NCBI GenBank assembly: GCA_022651385.1
Contig: JALCQR010000002.1
Coordinates: 62,001 to 126,000 of the forward strand
Source: Clostridia bacterium
Lineage (GTDB): Bacteria; Bacillota; Clostridia; Lachnospirales; Anaerotignaceae
Direction: 5' to 3'
Length of the DNA: 64,000 bases
The position numbers were made by a program, and so were the translations under genes. Within the stretch, counting starts at the first letter, position 1. Every line of letters starts with the position of its first letter. Positions 51,572-60,998 of this stretch are shown here, piece after piece. The notes beneath the pieces were generated by a model. That model was not told where the DNA came from. It made no database searches and saw nothing but the letters and a program-made list of their open reading frames with translations.

Positions 51572-52702
51572 ATGGATATCTATTCTCTGTTAAAAAACTC
51601 CGGCAAATACAGATTAACAATAATTTTGCCAGTTCTGGCAGTTTTATTGTTCATTTTTAATTTAATTGTTTATAATGACTGCAGCATTTATAAGACCTCG
51701 ATTGTAAAAGTTGTCTCAACAAAAATTAGCAATACGACGACTGTTTCCGGAGACCTTGGGATTGAAGAACCGCAATATGACCAAAACTTGAATTGCATTT
51801 TTAAAAACGGAGCTTATAAAGGTAAAACCGTAATAATTACAAATACATACACCTATACCCGAATGAATAATGAAGCGTATCATAAAGGTGATTTTCTGTT
51901 TGTTAAAAACATCAATGAAGAAAACGGCACTTTATCTGCTGCAATTTCCAGTCAAAAAAGAGATTATTTTTTGTCTTTTTTACTTAGCCTGCTTTTATTT
52001 TGTGCTGTAGCCGTGGCCGGAAAACGCGGATTTTTGTTTTTTATAGCTCTTTGTATAAACATAGGCATTTTAATACTTGGTTTTATTTGTTTTCAAACCG
52101 GCATAAGCTTTATACTGCTTACAATTATTATGATATTGCTTTTTTCAATACTGTCTCTTGGAATTTGTATAGGCTGGAACCGTAAGATGATTGTGACACT
52201 TATAGATACACTTTTTTCCATCAGTATTTTAGCGGCAATATATTGCATTGCTTTGAAAGTAACTCCTGAGGTTGACTATATATTGATGAACTATGTAAGC
52301 AACGGCACACTTAACTTGGAAGTTATGTTTACATGCGGAATGTTAATAGGCAGTCTTGGAGCAATTATGGATGTAGCAGTTTCAGTTACAAGCGGAGTAT
52401 CGGAAATTTTACAAAAAGAGCCGGATATTTCCGATGAAAGCCTGTCAAAGTCTGCCCGGCAGATTGGCTATGATGTAATGGGAACTATGATAAATGTGCT
52501 TTTTTACTCATACATTGTTGGCAGAATTCCCATTTGTATTGCGCAGCTGGTAAACGGAATTCAAATAGGAATCATATTAAAATATTACATGGTTTATGAA
52601 GTTTTAAGATTCTTGGCCGGAGCAATCGGCATTGTGCTGTGTATTCCTATTTCTGAATTCATAGCAAAAAATTACTATAGGAAGAAGGTAAATGTAAAAT
52701 GA
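51572..52702 (+). CDS. YibE/F family membrane protein
   Basis: Protein of 376 residues with one N-terminal helix, an extracytoplasmic part (about 45-120) and then about seven helices. GSLGAIMDVAVSVTSGVSEI (about 262-281) is the YibE/F signature. Function is unknown; the family is assumed to transport something. The last bases overlap the next YibE/F gene by 4, so the two are probably a heteromeric pair. The ribosome binding site is weak. Confidence 0.85.
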   Translation: MDIYSLLKNSGKYRLTIILPVLAVLLFIFNLIVYNDCSIYKTSIVKVVSTKISNTTTVSGDLGIEEPQYDQNLNCIFKNGAYKGKTVIITNTYTYTRMNNEAYHKGDFLFVKNINEENGTLSAAISSQKRDYFLSFLLSLLLFCAVAVAGKRGFLFFIALCINIGILILGFICFQTGISFILLTIIMILLFSILSLGICIGWNRKMIVTLIDTLFSISILAAIYCIALKVTPEVDYILMNYVSNGTLNLEVMFTCGMLIGSLGAIMDVAVSVTSGVSEILQKEPDISDESLSKSARQIGYDVMGTMINVLFYSYIVGRIPICIAQLVNGIQIGIILKYYMVYEVLRFLAGAIGIVLCIPISEFIAKNYYRKKVNVK

Positions 52703-53505
52703 CACTGTTTTTGTTGCTTCTTCTTTTGGTTTTGCTTGCTATAGTAGGAAGGTCGCAAAGCGAAAAAATTGTCGTTACACTGCTTTTAAATTCGTTGATT
52801 CTCATATCCTCCATGGTGTTTATGATTATGGGATTTAACATAATTTTCATCGGCTGGTTATGCTTTATCAGTATGTCCTTATTGACTTTGTTTTATCAAA
52901 ACGGCATCAATCAAAAAACAGTGTCAGCTTTTATTTCTTTCCTTATCGTGACAATATTGATGTCCGTCTTAATTTGGTTTTTGTGTGTTCGTTCAGGAAT
53001 TTACGGTTTAAATGAGAGGTCGTGGCAAGATGAGGATGCTGTGCTTCTTAACTTCAATATTAATATCAATATGGTTAGGGTAACATATGTGGTTCTTGTG
53101 TTTGGACTTTTAGGCGCCGTAAAAGACAGTGCAATGGCAGTTGCAACCGACACGTATGAAGTTTTCTGCAATCATCCTGATATGACTTTTCGTGAATTAT
53201 TTCAATCCGGCATGAATATAGGAAAAGACATACTTGGTGTTACCATTAACACATTGCTTTTTGCAGCAATAGGCGAATCTATTCTGATGTGTCAGATGTA
53301 CTTTGACTGCGCATATTCTCTTGCGGAATTAGTAAACTCAAAATCGCTTTTTCAGGCGGCAGCGGTTGTAATTATAGGCGGAATTGGTGTTGAAATATCA
53401 ATTCCTATTACATCTGCGGTTCTTGGATTTCTATGCACCACATATCATAAAAAAACAAATTTCTGGCCGCTAAATAATTCTGGAAATAAAAAAGGCCTGG
53501 AGTGA
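52699..53505 (+). CDS. YibE/F family membrane protein
   Basis: Protein of 268 residues with about seven helices. FGLLGAVKDSAMAVATDTYEV repeats the family motif seen in its neighbour. It lacks the N-terminal extracytoplasmic domain of the first protein. ATGA overlap with the upstream gene indicates coupling. The substrate of this pair is unknown. Confidence 0.85.
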   Translation: MTLFLLLLLLVLLAIVGRSQSEKIVVTLLLNSLILISSMVFMIMGFNIIFIGWLCFISMSLLTLFYQNGINQKTVSAFISFLIVTILMSVLIWFLCVRSGIYGLNERSWQDEDAVLLNFNININMVRVTYVVLVFGLLGAVKDSAMAVATDTYEVFCNHPDMTFRELFQSGMNIGKDILGVTINTLLFAAIGESILMCQMYFDCAYSLAELVNSKSLFQAAAVVIIGGIGVEISIPITSAVLGFLCTTYHKKTNFWPLNNSGNKKGLE

Positions 53506-53525
53506 TTTCCACCGCAGGTCTTTAT
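53488..53525 (+). terminator. Terminator after the YibE/F pair
   Basis: Stem AAAGGCCTG / CAGGTCTTT with one wobble pair, overlapping the stop codon at 53503-53505. A short T-rich tail follows. Confidence 0.6.
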
Positions 53526-53571
53526 ATATTTAAGTAAACTTTGCTATCCTCTAGTTAATCAAACTTTTAGT

Positions 53572-54330
53572 CTATTTAAAACTTAATATCACTTTTACTA
53601 TAAGCACAACAAGCACTATTAAAACAATAGGTTTTATTACTTTTGTACCGTTTTTAAGCACCATTCCGGAGCCAACGTAATGTCCAGCGATACTGAATAC
53701 AGATGCTGTCAATCCCAAAATAATAAACACTTGGCCATGAAGCAAAAACGCCGAAAGTGCCGATACATTTGACGTAAGGTTTATGACCTTAGTCATTCCT
53801 GCCGCTTTCATTGCATCTACACCAGCAATGCTTATTAAAGCAATAAGAATAAATGTGCCTGTTCCCGGGCCATACAAACCATCATAACACCCTATAACAA
53901 GCGCAGCCGTCATTGTAATTATTCCCGTAGCCTTTCTTGAACGCTGCTTGCCGGAATTTATAAAAGTACCCTTCTTAAGTACAAAAAACGCAACTATAGG
54001 CAAAACTACCAAAAGTATGCCTTTTAATATGTTTTCATTCAGTCTTAATGAAATTCTCGCTCCAAAGGAAGAACCTATAAACGATAAAACAATAGCCGGA
54101 AGCGTTATGCCCCAGTCAATTTTTGCATGTTTTAAATATCTGAGTGTGGATACTGTTGTTCCGGTTGCTGATGAAAGTTTATTTGTTGCAATAGCATTGT
54201 GCATAGGTATTCCTGCAATAAAATACGCCGGAAGCGATATAAGCCCTCCCCCGCCGCCTATAGAATCCACGAATCCCGCAAGAAACACCATTGGACATAC
54301 AATAAGAAACGTGATTGCGTTAATCTCCAT
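53572..54330 (-). CDS. TSUP family transporter (TauE/SafE)
   Basis: Membrane protein of 252 residues with about eight hydrophobic segments. The N-terminal GGGGGLISLPAYFIAGI and the duplicated GCYDGLYGPGTGTFILI give the TauE/SafE repeat. Family members export or import organosulfonates or anions such as sulfite. I start at ATG 54330 after GGGGG. Single-gene unit; the substrate is unknown. Confidence 0.9.
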   Translation of the reverse strand: MEINAITFLIVCPMVFLAGFVDSIGGGGGLISLPAYFIAGIPMHNAIATNKLSSATGTTVSTLRYLKHAKIDWGITLPAIVLSFIGSSFGARISLRLNENILKGILLVVLPIVAFFVLKKGTFINSGKQRSRKATGIITMTAALVIGCYDGLYGPGTGTFILIALISIAGVDAMKAAGMTKVINLTSNVSALSAFLLHGQVFIILGLTASVFSIAGHYVGSGMVLKNGTKVIKPIVLIVLVVLIVKVILSFK

Positions 54331-54351
54331 TTTAAAACCCCCACATAACAT

Positions 54352-54512
54352 ATTTTATCATTTTAACATTTAACTGCAATTTGTCAAGGTTTAGACAATT
54401 TTTGATGTTATATGATGATTCTTTATTAAACTTCACGTATTGCAATGTTGGTCTCACAATTTTTTCATTTAGGCAAAAACAGAGAGTTTTAAAAAAAATA
54501 CATAAAAAACTA
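54352..54512. other. Intergenic region between the TSUP gene and the ilv promoter
   Basis: AT-rich spacer between divergent transcription units. No further feature is recognised apart from the promoter and attenuator listed next. Confidence 0.5.
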
Positions 54513-54541
54513 TTGACATATTTTTTCATGTAATATATACT
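54513..54541 (+). promoter_or_regulatory. Sigma-A promoter of the ilv operon
   Basis: TTGACA (54513-54518) and TATACT (54536-54541) with a 17-base spacer. Transcription should start near 54548, some 33 bases before the leader peptide. Confidence 0.9.
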
Positions 54542-54580
54542 CACGCTTAACTAATTCATTACGAAAGGAATAAAATAATC

Positions 54581-54697
54581 ATGTCGAATCTTTCATTTGC
54601 AAACGTCATTATTAACATTATTAACCTCATCATTGATGAGGCTATTTGTGTTGATAATAAGCGATTTTGCAAACGAAAAGCGGCAATGGTTTTATAA
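54581..54697 (+). CDS. ilv leader peptide (Ile/Val/Leu-rich, 38 residues)
   Basis: Starts MSNLSFANVIINIINLII and ends at TAA 54695-54697. It has seven Ile, three Val and three Leu in 38 residues, and six of the Ile fall in residues 10-18. AAAGGAA lies 10 bases upstream of the ATG. It sits between a consensus promoter and a terminator directly before ilvB. Ribosome stalling at Ile codons would be the sensor of an attenuator. Confidence 0.85.
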   Translation: MSNLSFANVIINIINLIIDEAICVDNKRFCKRKAAMVL

Positions 54698-54761
54698 TAA
54701 AGACGTATAAAAGCGTATAAAACTTCAGGCCCTCGCAGCAAATCGCTGCGGGGGTTTTTTT
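54596..54761 (+). promoter_or_regulatory. Ribosome-mediated attenuator of the ilv operon
   Basis: Three mutually exclusive pairings exist. Segment 1, TTTGCAAA near 54596-54603, can pair with segment 2, TTTGCAAA near 54665-54672. Segment 2, AGCGATTT (54660-54667), can pair with segment 3, AAATCGCT (54740-54747). Segment 3 is part of the terminator stem CCCTCGCAGC / GCTGCGGGGG (54730-54739, 54745-54754). A further hairpin CCTCATC-ATT-GATGAGG lies at 54625-54641 in the Ile-codon region. A ribosome stalled on Ile codons would free segment 2 and prevent termination. Confidence 0.82.
54730..54761 (+). terminator. Intrinsic terminator of the ilv attenuator
   Basis: Ten-base stem CCCTCGCAGC / GCTGCGGGGG (one wobble), loop AAATC, followed by seven Ts. 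It lies 36 bases before ilvB and ends transcription when isoleucine, valine or leucine are ample. Confidence 0.93.
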
Positions 54762-54797
54762 ATACTTAAAATCAACATATCGAGGGGGATTTTTGAT

Positions 54798-56453
54798 ATG
54801 AGTTTAAAAAATGGATGCGAAATAATTGTTGAAATACTTGTCGAACAAGGCGTTGACACAGTATTCGGGTATCCCGGCGGACAGGTGCTTAACATCTACG
54901 ATGCTTTATACAAAAATCAAAACCGTATTAAGCACGTACTTACAGCACATGAACAAGGAGCGGCACATGCCGCAGACGGCTACAGCAGAGCCAGCGGAAA
55001 AGTTGGTGTATGCATAGCAACAAGCGGACCCGGTGCCTGCAATCTTATAACAGGAATCGCAACAGCTCACGCCGATTCAATACCGCTTGTTGCCATTACC
55101 GGTAATGTGCCTACCGATATGATAGGCACCGACAGCTTCCAGGAGGTTGACACAATAGGCCTTTCAATACCTGTAAGCAAACACAGTTTTCTTGTAAAAG
55201 ACATTAAATCTCTTGCACCTACAATAAGAGAAGCATTTAAAATAGCAAAAAGCGGACGTCCGGGACCTGTGCTCGTTGACATACCGAAAAACGTTCAGAT
55301 TGCCGAAACTGAATTTACGCCTATGCCAGAAGTTAAAAAAGTGCCTGACCCGGTGCCGAAAACAGAACTTCTTGACAAAGCCGTTAAATTAATAAACGCA
55401 AGCTCACGGCCTTTGATATATTGCGGCGGAGGCGTAATTAACGGAAACTGTTCCGATTTAATTGAGCCGCTTGCCGAAAAAGCCGACGCTTATGTGGCAT
55501 TTTCAATGATGGGGCTTACTTCAATGGATTCGGAAAGCTTCAGATACTTGGGAATGAGCGGAATGCACGGAAGATTTGCCGCCACAAATGCTTTTACAAA
55601 AACCGACCTTGTAATTGCCGCAGGCGTAAGATTTACAGACAGAGCTACCGGAAACAAAAAGCATTTTGCTGAAAACGCCAAAATAATTCATATTGATATT
55701 GATTCTGCCGAGCATGACAAAAACATAACCGCCGACATAAAAATATGCGGAAGCCTGCAATATTCTCTTAAATACATACTTGAAAACATAAATAAGAAAA
55801 ACAATGCTAATTGGCATAAAGAAATGGAAAATATTAAAAGCAAAGAAACATATCCTCACTCGCCTGTAATGACCGCACAGGATGTAATAAGAGCCGTAAA
55901 CAAATATACATCTCCTGATACCATAATAGCCACCGATGTAGGCCAGCATCAAATGTGGGTTGCTCAGGAATATAAGTTTAAAAAACCAAGAACACATCTT
56001 ACAAGCGGCGGCCTCGGCACAATGGGTTTTGGTCTTGGAGCCGCAATAGGCGGATGCATGGCAACAGGCAAAAAAACAGTTCTTTTCACAGGAGACGGAA
56101 GTTTCGGTATGAACTTAAACGAGCTTGCCACGGCAGTATCGCAAAAACTGCCTATAACAATAGTGGTTTTAAACAACAGCCGGCTCGGAATGATACGTCA
56201 ATGGCAAAGTTTATTTTTTGAAAACAGATATATGGCCACAATACCAGACAGAAAAACGGATTTTGTTAAGCTTGCCGAAGCCTTCGGCGCCCACGCTTTC
56301 AGAGCAGAAAATATGTCTGAGCTTGAAACAGCACTTGATAAAGCTTTTAAAATAAATACACCTGTAGTAGTTGAGTGTATAATACCGCCGGAAGAAAATG
56401 TGCTTCCTATGGTTCCGCCAAACGGAACAGCAGAAGACATAATACTCAGATAA
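54798..56453 (+). CDS. ilvB: Acetolactate synthase large subunit
   Basis: Thiamine-diphosphate enzyme of 551 residues that condenses pyruvate to acetolactate, or with 2-oxobutyrate. VFGYPGGQVLNIYDAL starts it, AHEQGAAHAADGYSRASG carries the catalytic Glu, and the ThDP/metal motif is GDGSFGMNLNELATA..LNNSRLGMIRQWQ. It starts at ATG 54798 after GAGGGGG. First enzyme of the ilv operon. FAD-binding residues are expected in the central domain. Confidence 0.97.
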   Translation: MSLKNGCEIIVEILVEQGVDTVFGYPGGQVLNIYDALYKNQNRIKHVLTAHEQGAAHAADGYSRASGKVGVCIATSGPGACNLITGIATAHADSIPLVAITGNVPTDMIGTDSFQEVDTIGLSIPVSKHSFLVKDIKSLAPTIREAFKIAKSGRPGPVLVDIPKNVQIAETEFTPMPEVKKVPDPVPKTELLDKAVKLINASSRPLIYCGGGVINGNCSDLIEPLAEKADAYVAFSMMGLTSMDSESFRYLGMSGMHGRFAATNAFTKTDLVIAAGVRFTDRATGNKKHFAENAKIIHIDIDSAEHDKNITADIKICGSLQYSLKYILENINKKNNANWHKEMENIKSKETYPHSPVMTAQDVIRAVNKYTSPDTIIATDVGQHQMWVAQEYKFKKPRTHLTSGGLGTMGFGLGAAIGGCMATGKKTVLFTGDGSFGMNLNELATAVSQKLPITIVVLNNSRLGMIRQWQSLFFENRYMATIPDRKTDFVKLAEAFGAHAFRAENMSELETALDKAFKINTPVVVECIIPPEENVLPMVPPNGTAEDIILR

Positions 56454-56468
56454 AAAGGAGGATTAAAA

Positions 56469-56981
56469 ATGGATGAAAAATTTGCTTTATCAATAATAGT
56501 TACTAATCAATCGGGCGTGCTTACAAGAATTTCTTCACTATTTAGTCAAAGAGGATTTAATATAGACACCTTTACATCCGGAGAAACAGAAAATCCAGAA
56601 TATGCCAGAATTACAATAACTGCAAGCGGCGACCAGCACAAAAAAGACCAGCTTATAAAACAGATTTCAAAGCTTTATGATGTTAAAAAAGTTGAAGTAA
56701 TGGAGCCTGACAACACAATTCTCCGCGAACTGCTTATTGTAAAAGTAAGCGCAAAAGGCGAAAAGCTCCGTGAAGTGCTTGACGCGGCATCAGTTTTCAG
56801 AAGCAATGTCGTTGACATGTCACCGGAATCAGTATGTATTGAGATAACCGGAGAAACAAGCAAACTTGATGCTTTTTTAAACTTTGTTAAGGCATACGGC
56901 ATACTTGAATACTGCCGCACAGGCTTAATTGCTGTAAAACGCGGCAAAAACTGCCTTTTTAAAAACACACAAACAGTATAG
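56469..56981 (+). CDS. ilvN: Acetolactate synthase small (regulatory) subunit
   Basis: Regulatory subunit of 170 residues that confers valine feedback. The N-terminal ACT domain is LSIIVTNQSGVLTRISSLFSQRGFNIDTF, spread over about 7-35. A C-terminal ALS_ss_C domain (about 85-160) includes ELLIVKVSAKGEKLREVL. Starts at ATG 56469 after AGGAGG, 15 bases after ilvB. It forms a complex with IlvB. Confidence 0.96.
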   Translation: MDEKFALSIIVTNQSGVLTRISSLFSQRGFNIDTFTSGETENPEYARITITASGDQHKKDQLIKQISKLYDVKKVEVMEPDNTILRELLIVKVSAKGEKLREVLDAASVFRSNVVDMSPESVCIEITGETSKLDAFLNFVKAYGILEYCRTGLIAVKRGKNCLFKNTQTV

Positions 56982-57018
56982 AAATCTTCCAATTTCTCAT
57001 ATATGCAGAAATTGATAA

Positions 57019-58044
<1,026 letters not shown>

Positions 58045-58057
58045 AGGGAGGCAGAAT

Positions 58058-59728
58058 ATGCTAAGTGATTCAGTAAAAAAAGGCTTAGACGCTTCACCAC
58101 AAAGAGCATTATTTAATGCTTTGGGGTTTACAGAAGAAGAAATGAAAAAGCCTCTTGTAGGAATAGTAAGCTCGCATAATGAAATAGTACCGGGACACAT
58201 GAACCTTGATAAAATCGTTGAAGCTGTAAAAATGGGAGTTGCCATGTCAGGCGGTGTGCCTGTTGTGTTTCCGGCAATAGCAGTATGTGACGGCATAGCA
58301 ATGGGGCATGTGGGAATGAAATACTCGCTTATTACAAGAGAGCTTATAGCCGACTCAACAGAAGCCATGGCAATAGCACATGCTTTTGACGCTCTCGTAA
58401 TGGTTCCAAACTGCGACAAAAATGTACCGGGGCTTCTTATGGCAGCAGCAAGAGTAAATGTTCCTACGGTTTTTGTAAGCGGCGGCCCTATGCTTGCCGG
58501 AAAAGTTAACGGTGAAAAAACAAGTCTTTCAAGCATGTTTGAAGCCGTGGGCGCATATCATGGCGGTCTTATTGATGAGTCAAAATTACTTGAATTTGAG
58601 AATAAGTCATGCCCTACCTGCGGCTCATGTTCGGGAATGTATACCGCAAACAGCATGAACTGCCTTACGGAAGTTTTGGGAATGGGGCTCAAAGGCAACG
58701 GCACAATTCCTGCTGTAAAATCGGAAAGGCTGCGACTGGCCAAAAAAGCCGGCATGGCTGTAATGGAGCTTTACAGAAAAAATATCCGGCCGAGAGATAT
58801 AATGACAAAAGAAGCTTTTATTAACGCTATTACAATTGATATGGCTTTGGGATGCAGCACAAACAGTATGCTTCATCTGCCGGCAATAGCCCACGAATGC
58901 GGCATTGAGCTCAATCCTGAAACGGCAAACGAAATAAGCGAAAAGACACCTAACCTCTGTCACCTTGCACCTGCCGGACACGCATACATAGAAGAACTTG
59001 ACGAAGCCGGCGGAATATATGCCGTAATGAACGAGATAAATAAGCTTGGGCTTTTAAACACCGATTGTATGACTGTAACAGGAAAAACAGTAGCAGAAAA
59101 TATAAATGGCTGTGTAAACAAAAACACAAACATAATTCGTCCCGTTGAAAATCCTTACAGCAAGACCGGAGGTATTGCCGTTCTTAAGGGAAATCTTGCT
59201 CCTGACACATGTGTTGTAAAGCGTTCCGCAGTAGTACCTGAAATGCTTAAGCATGAAGGTCCCGCAAGAGTATTTGACTGTGAGGAAGACGCAGTTTCAG
59301 CAATAAACAGCGGCAAAATAAAAGCCGGAGATGTGGTTGTAATACGTTATGAAGGACCAAAAGGCGGCCCGGGTATGAGAGAAATGCTCTCACCTACATC
59401 GGCAATATCCGGCCGCGGGCTTGGAAGCAGTGTTGCTCTTGTAACCGACGGACGTTTCAGCGGTGCAAGCCGCGGAGCATCAATAGGGCATGTATCCCCT
59501 GAGGCAGCAGTCGGCGGAAACATTGCTCTTATTGAGGAAGGCGACATTATAAAGATTGACATAAACAATCACAGCATAAATATTGACATTTCAGATGATG
59601 AATTGGAAAAAAGAAGAAAAGCTTGGAAACCGAGAACCCCTAAAATAACAACAGGATGTCTGGCGAGATACGCTTCACTTGTTACATCCGGAAATAAAGG
59701 CGCTGTGCTTGAAAACAAATTAGTTTAG
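58058..59728 (+). CDS. ilvD: Dihydroxy-acid dehydratase
   Basis: Fe-S dehydratase of 556 residues that makes 2-oxo acids from 2,3-dihydroxy acids. The N-terminus has [17 protein letters not shown] (cluster Cys), then [20 protein letters not shown], and the C-terminal [21 protein letters not shown]. Starts at ATG 58058 after GGGAGG, 13 bases after ilvC. Last gene of the ilv operon, closed by a strong terminator. ilvE and leu genes are not here. Confidence 0.97.
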   Translation: MLSDSVKKGLDASPQRALFNALGFTEEEMKKPLVGIVSSHNEIVPGHMNLDKIVEAVKMGVAMSGGVPVVFPAIAVCDGIAMGHVGMKYSLITRELIADSTEAMAIAHAFDALVMVPNCDKNVPGLLMAAARVNVPTVFVSGGPMLAGKVNGEKTSLSSMFEAVGAYHGGLIDESKLLEFENKSCPTCGSCSGMYTANSMNCLTEVLGMGLKGNGTIPAVKSERLRLAKKAGMAVMELYRKNIRPRDIMTKEAFINAITIDMALGCSTNSMLHLPAIAHECGIELNPETANEISEKTPNLCHLAPAGHAYIEELDEAGGIYAVMNEINKLGLLNTDCMTVTGKTVAENINGCVNKNTNIIRPVENPYSKTGGIAVLKGNLAPDTCVVKRSAVVPEMLKHEGPARVFDCEEDAVSAINSGKIKAGDVVVIRYEGPKGGPGMREMLSPTSAISGRGLGSSVALVTDGRFSGASRGASIGHVSPEAAVGGNIALIEEGDIIKIDINNHSINIDISDDELEKRRKAWKPRTPKITTGCLARYASLVTSGNKGAVLENKLV

Positions 59729-59752
59729 TAAAATATTAAATAAAATCTTTTA

Positions 59753-59786
59753 AGCCGTATGCCATTTTTGGCATACGGCTGTTTTA
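59753..59786. terminator. Terminator of the ilv operon, CCGTATG-type stem
   Basis: Arms AGCCGTATGCC (59753-59763) and GGCATACGGCT (59770-59780) with a short T-rich loop and GTTTTA tail. Lies between ilvD and the convergent trmL. Confidence 0.9.
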
Positions 59787-59839
59787 TCGCAAAGCACTGT
59801 TTTTTTTACGATTAAGACCTTGGGCCTTTGTCAAATACA

Positions 59840-60328
59840 TTACCAGCGATATTTATGAAGCTGTCCCTGTGTCTTTAAGCCTTTAAAATCCTGCTGTCTT
59901 AATGCCTCATAAAGCACGATAGCTACAGAGTTTGAAAGATTAAGGCTTCGTGACTCGGCATACATCGGTATTCTTACAGAAGTATCTTTATAATCAAGTA
60001 ATATTTCCTCAGGTATTCCGGCTGTTTCTTTCCCAAACATTATAAAATCGTTTTCATCATATTCAACATCGCTATATACTTTTTTTGCCTTTGTGGTTGC
60101 CATCCATATTTTGGCATTTGGATTCTTTTCAATAAAATCCTCAAAGTTTTCATAATACTTTATATCAAGCTCTTTCCAGTAATCGAGCCCGGCTCTTTTT
60201 AGATATTTATCCTCAAGAGAAAATCCAAAAGGCTTTATCATGTGAAGCGTTGTATGTGTACAAGAACATGTCCTTGCAATATTTCCTGCATTCTGCGGTA
60301 TCTCAGGCTCATGAAGCACTATATTCAT
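59840..60328 (-). CDS. trmL: tRNA (cytidine(34)-2'-O)-methyltransferase
   Basis: SPOUT-class RNA methyltransferase of 162 residues. EPEIPQNAGNIARTC starts it, then FGKETAGIPEEILL, and SLNLSNSVAIVLYEALRQ is the knotted SAM-binding part. It modifies the wobble base of tRNA-Leu. Starts at ATG 60328 after GGAGAGG; single gene. Confidence 0.93.
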   Translation of the reverse strand: MNIVLHEPEIPQNAGNIARTCSCTHTTLHMIKPFGFSLEDKYLKRAGLDYWKELDIKYYENFEDFIEKNPNAKIWMATTKAKKVYSDVEYDENDFIMFGKETAGIPEEILLDYKDTSVRIPMYAESRSLNLSNSVAIVLYEALRQQDFKGLKTQGQLHKYRW

Positions 60329-60441
60329 ATTAAAAACCTCTCCCTTTTTTAAACTTTATAAAAATAATATCATATTACAAATAAAAAACAATGTTTTTAT
60401 GTTTTATGTTATGAATTTTTTAAATTTGGTTAAAATTTCCA

Positions 60442-60490
60442 TTGACATTTTAACAAATTAATATTATTATCAAATAAGAATTATTATCAT
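60442..60490 (+). promoter_or_regulatory. Promoter and candidate Fur/PerR box of the Fur-family gene
   Basis: TTGACA (60442-60447) and TATTAT (60465-60470), 17-base spacer. The repeats TTATTATCA near 60464 and 60481, with TGATAATAATTCTTA on the other strand, resemble a PerR/Fur box. It overlaps the -10 region, so it would allow autorepression. Confidence 0.7.
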
Positions 60491-60507
60491 TGTGAGGAGT
60501 AAAGCCT

Positions 60508-60930
60508 ATGAAAGAGATAGCAGAAATTTTAAAGGAAAAAGGGCTAAAGGTCACGCCTCAGAGGCTTGCCATATATTCCATGCTGAAGAACACAACTTCT
60601 CATCCTACAGCTGAAAAAATTTATAATACCATAACACAGTGCAATCCATCAATTAGCCTTGCTACGGTTTATAAGACTCTTGATTGTTTTGTAAGCTGCG
60701 GTCTTATTAAAGAGCTTAATATAACGTGTGAATATTCAAACTATGATGCAAATACCATTAATCACCAACATATTATGTGTACTTGCTGCAAAAGAGTATT
60801 CGACCTTGACACAATTGACGACAGCGCAATAAAAAAGGCCGTTGCTAATAAAACTGGATTTATTGTAAATGATGAGCAGGTAGTTTTTTATGGTATATGT
60901 CCAGAATGTCAGAAAAAAAATTCCAATTAA
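60508..60930 (+). CDS. Fur family transcriptional regulator, PerR-like
   Basis: Metal-dependent repressor of 140 residues. The winged HTH is VTPQRLAIYSML..TAEKIYNTI (about 15-60). The structural zinc site has C91, C94, C131 and C134. Sensor-type residues D80, H86 and H88 in YDANTINHQH, and D101, resemble PerR more than Fur, which suggests peroxide or metal response. It starts at ATG 60508 after GAGGAG and is monocistronic. Confidence 0.88.
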   Translation: MKEIAEILKEKGLKVTPQRLAIYSMLKNTTSHPTAEKIYNTITQCNPSISLATVYKTLDCFVSCGLIKELNITCEYSNYDANTINHQHIMCTCCKRVFDLDTIDDSAIKKAVANKTGFIVNDEQVVFYGICPECQKKNSN

Positions 60931-60955
60931 ATTTCCCTTATAAAACATATTAAAA

Positions 60956-60992
60956 AAACTCCTATTACATTTTTTTGTAATAGGAGTTTAAT
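60956..60992. terminator. Bidirectional terminator between the Fur-family and CoA-transferase genes
   Basis: Twelve-base stem ACTCCTATTACA / TGTAATAGGAGT with a T6 loop, flanked by A- and T-rich tails. Convergent genes share it. Confidence 0.92.
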
Positions 60993-60998
60993 TTTTAA

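Noticed and set aside
54352-54797. T-box leader for the ilv operon
   Set aside because: No AGGGTGGNACCGCG-like T-box sequence or specifier-loop layout was found; the leader instead encodes an Ile-rich peptide.
55521-55997. 158-codon minus-strand frame inside ilvB
   Set aside because: Antisense shadow of ilvB; the sense strand has a full, well-conserved acetolactate synthase.
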